Assembly (NCBI RefSeq): GCF_000237925.1
Contig: NC_031497.1
Coordinates: 16,542,770 to 16,606,769 of the forward strand
Source: Schistosoma mansoni
Taxonomy: Eukaryota > Platyhelminthes > Trematoda > Strigeidida > Schistosomatidae
DNA: 64,000 nt
Direction of reading: 5' to 3'
The notes beneath the pieces are model-generated. The model did not search any database, had not been told where the DNA came from, and worked only from the letters and a program-made list of their open reading frames with translations. Shown here piece by piece: positions 59,156-64,000 of the stretch (positions are counted from its first letter, which is position 1; each line of letters starts with the position of its first letter). A program made the translations under genes and the position numbers.

Positions 59156-59671
59156 TTATCATGTATTAAATTATGTCTTATATTAATCAAGTAAAAAGGG
59201 AAGAGGGCTTTTATCCATGCTTTGTATAAGGGATGATGATACTAAGTCAAACTTTACACATTACATTAAAATTAAATGTATTTGTTGGCTTTTATTTTCA
59301 TTTAGTTTACTAAATAGCTTTAAATCAAAACTAGTGGTTTACAGAATTAATTTTATGCAATTCTTAGGTTAATACATAAAATGGCATCATATCATAAATT
59401 CATCGCTATTCTTAAATGTTGAACTCATTTGAATCATTAGATAGCTAACTCGAAACCTATAAACAACTCAATATGAACATGTACCATAAAGTTTGACGCT
59501 AACATTTACAATAAAATATACCATTATTATAAATAATTTATTAAGAGTAAACTATTAAAATCCCTAGATTTAATAAATCCACTTTCTGTTAGTGGTTAGA
59601 TCAATCTCATAAATAAATAAGCTGTCCGCTTAGTTACTACCTAGTATTTCTCGAAAATATATGAAACAATC

Positions 59672-59955
59672 CCACACGTGAGATTCGAAACCAGGAACTT
59701 CAGTCTCGTGTGTGAACGCTTAACCTCTAGATCACTGAGTCGTCATCCAACGGTGTTAATGTCTAACTTCAACCAATCCACAATATTGCATGACCACCTT
59801 ACACTGCTTGAGGTTGATAGTTGTCTCTACCTGACACGGGTTAGCTCCCGCGTCTTGGATCGTGGATGCGCACTGCTGAAAAGTCACGTTCTAGGACGAA
59901 ACGGCCGTCCACTTCTTCCAGGTTTTCAATGGTGGTCTAACATCAATTGATTCAT
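59672..59955. mobile_element. SM-alpha-like hammerhead SINE, inverted pair
   Basis: 59672-59785 is the tRNA-like head on the minus strand (gttaagcgttcacacacgag and cgaatctc in its own sense); 59850-59955 is the hammerhead and 3' part on the + strand (gatcgtggatgcgcactgct to caattgattcatgatc). The core reads CTGAAAA (59876-59882), with the essential G changed; GAAA is kept. Probably inactive. Confidence 0.75.
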
Positions 59956-60050
59956 GATCTTAATAAAAAAACTTAAAAAAATACAGGAATTTGTTTATGA
60001 TCATCCCATTCAACAAAATAATGGAACTAATCCATTTAAACTTCTGTTTA

Positions 60051-60113
60051 ATGCATTGCGCTAATATATCACATAGTTCTGATAATCTTCGTCTTCTTAT
60101 TACATTATCAAAA
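60051..60113. repeat. lone arm of the foldback family
   Basis: Shares gctctaatatatcacatag-like sequence and gataatcttcgtcttcttat with the right arm at 52440-52500. No matching inverted arm was found nearby, so it is a remnant or a deletion product. Confidence 0.75.
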
Positions 60114-61959
60114 CTTCTGTTTACGTCTAATGAACCAAAGAAACATGACTAATTATTTTGTTATTGTCTCAGTATGTCTATAGTTTCTTGTATATATATG
60201 GTAATGATTAATCTATTATGCAATGATAGTGATTGAATCTCAGCGTGTTTATCAAAAAGAATAATTAATTCATATTTGCAAATCAGCACCATGATAAAAC
60301 AGTTCTAAACACACATTCCACTTTCATTTTGAAAAACCCTATCCGTAGAAACTGAATGGGGTTTATGAAGAAACCAATAATATAGGTTTGACCAGGCATG
60401 TTATGATGGTTAAAAAAAGACTATATGCACAGAATATGTTTGTCTCAGCTAACCTGAATCCTAATAATGCAAATAATAATGTTGTTGTCATTTGTTCAGA
60501 ATGAGAAATAAGTCATGTAATTGAGAATTAGGGAGTATCATATACTAAGTGCTTGTCATAATTTCAATATAACTGTTTTATTTGAGAAAAAAAAGCAGTT
60601 TACAGATAGCTTCAAAATTTATCTTGATTACTGAATTCCATTGACAAATTTCCATGTTTTACGTCATGAATTCGTTTTTTACACTCGAAAAAAAAACAAA
60701 CAGATTAACTGATTGTACTGTTCTATGTTAACCATATAATGTAGGAAAACAGTCGGAATTCAATGAAATTGTCTTTCATGTAGGTCGACTATTCTAATTA
60801 TTCAAAAAAAGACCGATTAAAACATACAAATCACATAAATCTTAAATTACTTACCTTAATTTATTTAAAGTAGAGGAATGTGAAGTTGTTATTGTTTTTA
60901 TTTATCTTTTTAAATCATATGGTGGTAATCATTTCTAAAATGTTAACTAAATTAGTAAATATTGTTTATATTAAATTCCATTTCAGCATTATTTAAATCA
61001 TTTAGAATAAATGTTGACTTATTTGCCATTTTTTTTATGTTGGTACATACAATAACAACAACAATAATGACTACTGATCTAAAATTACTGATTACATCAT
61101 ATATTTTTTTATTTTTTTATAAACATTTATTAAGCATTGAAGAAAGGTTATGTTAAGGTATTTCAATATTCATTATCATTATAATGTTATAGGATAAGAA
61201 ACTGTTCAACTGTAAATATGATAATTTTAACAGCTTATTTTATACCAAACATAGGGGAGTGTGTGTGTGTGTGTGAGTGTACACGTACCAAGTCTATTGA
61301 AAAAGAAAACCCAAACATATTCACACTAATTACATATTTATGCTTTTTACAGTAAACCCAATATAACAGTAAAAGAGATATTTGTATATAAAATATATAT
61401 ATTACATACATTACCCTAATAGCCTAAATAGTGTTGAGGTCATACAAATATGTCAATAGTTCTGACATTTTTTTGACCTTAGAAAAACATTACAAGCGTT
61501 AAAACGAAAAAAAACATGAACGGTTAATTATAAGTCAACTTTATTTGTGTACAGACAAGTTTACAGGTATAAAAAATGTCCATAACTTTGATGTTCCAGT
61601 TCGAAAATTAGAAAACAATTCATCTAATCTAAAACCGAAATTTTATAATATTTTTCTTTTGTTTTATGCGTCATCGCTCAAAAAGAATGTGGATCTTAGA
61701 GATGAATTGGTATGAAAAGCGAATGGAGTTCATCGCTACTGAGCAAAACCATCATTTTTATATCTGTCAAGAAATAAAGTTTCAAGTCATGTATAATAGC
61801 TTTAAAGCCTTATGTATTACTTGGTGTGTACTAAACAACTGACATGATTGTAAGGGCACGTCAATTACAAGTATCAATAAAAAAATAATGCGTTTCGTGG
61901 AACCCTCACCACAAGATGAATATCTAGCAAACGAAACTGACTAGTCACAGTCCTTAAGG
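60114..61959. other. no gene recognised
   Basis: AT-rich. A short (gt) run lies near 61258-61276. No supported gene. Confidence 0.45.
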
Positions 61960-62215
61960 AATATTACAATAACGCTTACAAATGGATTAAAATTCATTCC
62001 GTTGCACAAGCCAATGTCTGTCTGGACTCAGTTTGTAAGTGGATAAAGTGTTTTGACTTTACGACGGAAAGTACTGCGTTCGAGTCATGGTACAAAAATC
62101 AACCTTGGAGTGCAGATACATTCAGATTATGTGTTCTAAAGAGAATGAAACCTACACCGTCTACTCCACTGCTAGTTACTATCTAATTCCGCTTAAAAGT
62201 AATGAAGGATATTTG
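61960..62215 (+). mobile_element. hammerhead retroposon (type 2), old copy
   Basis: Head (aaaattcattccgttgcaca), A-box-like (cagtttgtaagtggataaag), B-box (gtactgcgttcgagtcatgg), linker (aatcaaccttggagtgcaga) and tail (ccactgctagttactat) match the copy at 45450-45665. The ribozyme region is eroded (cagattatgtgttctaaaga), so no hammerhead can form. Confidence 0.7.
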
Positions 62216-62818
62216 AAGAGGGAATCAATTATGTGAAACGATCTTACGTGATCCAAACTAATCAACATAGTTTATTTTTCTTATCATTTCATATCTTACA
62301 CTTACCTTGAAACATAAAATGCAGCCATTGACATTCATATATAAATAACCATTTCCTGTGTTTAAAATACCTTCGGCCAAGCGTTGCATATATCCAATAA
62401 TGATGCAAGTATTTTATTGAATGTGAAGCAAACAGTAGGGTATATAAACTTAATGATTTCGAGGTTTAACTAAAAAAAATTACATTTGGAGATATCTACA
62501 ATTTTCAGTATAATTAGCGCCTAGTAGTTTGTGCAGTTAATTTTTCACGTGTTAGTTCACAGTTTCATTTCTTATTTAAAGTGACGACAATCATTTGGAG
62601 TTTTATTTGGCACTTTCCTGAAATCTCATATAAAAGTAATAATAGTCAGTGAAATGAATAATTATTTCTGTTCTATCTGCTTAGAAGGACATATACTGAA
62701 AGAAGAAAGTTACGAAGAATATAAGTAGTTTGTTTGATTGCATTTTATAGTTTAATATAAAAATCAGAGTGGAAGTGAGATATTGAAAATTAAGTTGATT
62801 TGTTTTCTTTTTTATCGA

Positions 62819-63235
62819 TATCATGAATTAATCAACGTTAGACCACCATTGAAAACCTGTAAGCACTAGATGGCCTTGTCGCCTTAGTATATGATTCATC
62901 AGCATTGCGCATTCAAGATTTCCTAGAGTTGTAGTAAGAAGCCGTAATCAGTGGAGTTCATCCGTGTTTCTTGTGAGGCAGTTACTCACTGAAGACGATG
63001 GTGGACGGTTGCTCAATTTCGTGGATTGGTTGGAGTTAGATATTAACATTGTTGGATGCCGGCTTAGTGGTCTAGAGGTTAAGCGTTCACGCACGAGATC
63101 GAAATTTCTGGGTTCGAATCCCGTGTGCAAGATCGTGGATGCGCACTGCTGGGGAGTCATATACTAGCACGAACTGGCAGTCTAGTGCTCTCAGGTTCTC
63201 AGTGGTGGACTAACATTGATCCATTCACGATATTA
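62819..63235. mobile_element. SM-alpha-like hammerhead SINE, inverted pair with good tRNA-like head
   Basis: 62819-62935 is the decayed hammerhead/3' part on the minus strand; 62955-63235 is a + copy with head, A-box (ggcttagtggtctagaggtt at 63061), B-box (gggttcgaatcc at 63110), hammerhead region and 3' part. The core reads CTGGGGA (63149-63155) and GAAC for GAAA, so the ribozyme is dead. The head would fit a Pol III promoter. Confidence 0.78.
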
Positions 63236-63654
63236 ATCTAAGCTCAACAATCTTCACAACTCCTTACTAATAATTATTTTCCTTTTGTTCAGAAGTTTTT
63301 TGTATTTGTATCACATCGTTACTAATATGAATGTTTTACTATACTATCGACTTACTGTTTATGCTTAAAACATTGTTCAATAGAAGTTGTGTTGTGTTTA
63401 TTTCGAAATAATCATATCCAAATTTAATGGTTGACCATTCTTTTATACAGGTAATATACGTAAAACAATATAATGTTGTCTACTTGTAGACTTAACAATA
63501 AAAGAAACAATATACGCCTGATATTGAGCATTAAGTGATAATATTTTTAAATATCTACAGGTTTGTTACTTTTATGAACTATTAAACACTGTTCTAAATA
63601 GGAATAAGTCCACTGTTTCACCTTTAAGTCTACGGTTTTCTAAGTTTTCTGAAA

Positions 63655-64000
63655 GCCCCCAAATGCCCTGGTACGGCCGAGAGTACGGAGGGCCTGCCCT
63701 CTCTTTCGAAATGCTCTTACACATCCACGCGTATACAGCCTCTGTCAGGGAAGTCCTACTCACTGCCTTCTCGTTGTATTACTGTTGTAGTTTGACTGGA
63801 AGAGAGATTACAAAGTTACTTTATCAATATCTATCATTCTGTGAAAAGCAAGAAATGAAAGCATAGCAACACAAATAATCAAAGCATTCATTTTCTTTAA
63901 TCTGGACAACTAAAACTGCCCTCTCGTGGCGAAGGTGTTGTTTACGAAAGTGAGAGGACGAAAAGCGAATGTCCGGCGCTTTAAGCGGGTTGGTAGGCAC
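63655..64000 (+). mobile_element. family B retroposon, 5' part, with nested 140-bp insert, runs off the window
   Basis: Starts cccccaaatgccctggtacg and continues to 63774, then resumes at 63915 (ctgccctctcgtggcgaagg) up to the end of the window (ggcgctttaagcgggttggt). This is the least truncated copy at its 5' side. The foreign 140 bp is flanked by a 13-bp duplication with one mismatch. Confidence 0.85.
63775..63914. mobile_element. small insertion inside family B copy
   Basis: 140 bp between actgccttctcgt (63762-63774) and actgccctctcgt (63915-63927), with one mismatch. The right end is A-rich (aactaaa). Likely a 5'-truncated retroposed piece; its source is not recognised. Confidence 0.7.

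Noticed and set aside
63061-63135. tRNA gene with A and B boxes
   Set aside because: The boxes belong to a SINE head that recurs at 53100-53185 and 59672-59785; no complete cloverleaf or anticodon arm is evident.
1-64000. CRISPR arrays, operons, bacterial promoters
   Set aside because: The window is eukaryotic: spliced genes, SINEs and LINEs; no regularly spaced repeats were seen.

Overview
The window looks like genomic DNA of a blood fluke: genus Schistosoma or a close schistosomatid. The grounds are the AT-rich base composition, host genes with tiny 5' introns (32-37 nt) followed by much longer ones, and a repeat set that is typical of schistosomes. That set includes SM-alpha-like tRNA-derived SINEs carrying hammerhead ribozymes, SR2/RTE and CR1-type (SR/Perere-like) LINE fragments, and a CsRn1/Boudicca-like Ty3/gypsy element. 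I cannot assign the species from sequence alone.

Only three host protein genes are supported, all on the + strand. (1) PGAP3/Per1-like GPI-anchor remodelling enzyme, six exons, 1592-4031, apparently complete at 324 residues. (2) LRRC47-like leucine-rich repeat plus B3/B4-domain protein, six exons found between 22811 and 30045; only a short N-terminal first exon is missing. (3) A single-exon, very cysteine-rich, unrecognised 205-residue protein at 32113-32730. These genes have no obvious functional link. A few uncharacterised minus-strand reading frames (6939-7313, 9462-9842, 17376-17661) are listed with low confidence.

Layout: 1.6-4.0 kb PGAP3. 6.4-9.5 kb unclassified repeats and a LINE scrap. 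10.0-17.4 kb a young but broken gypsy element with apparently identical 510-bp LTRs, a CACT target duplication and a 1.7-kb nested insertion containing degenerate telomere-like repeats. 19.4-22.6 kb two LINE fragments head to tail, the first with a nested retroposon. 22.8-30.0 kb LRRC47, whose introns carry LINE and retroposon insertions. 32.1-32.7 kb the cysteine-rich gene. 34.4-36.2 kb an old gypsy pol fossil with a nested retroposon. From about 37 kb to the end I see no host gene: this part is AT-rich DNA with LINE pieces, foldback elements and at least seven hammerhead-type repeats, plus a 200-N assembly gap inside an inverted repeat.

The most notable signal is the cluster of hammerhead-bearing repeats at 45-63 kb, most of them as head-to-head (palindromic) pairs. 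One copy (59064-59110) keeps every core residue and a 7-bp stem I. The others form a series from near-intact to clearly decayed.
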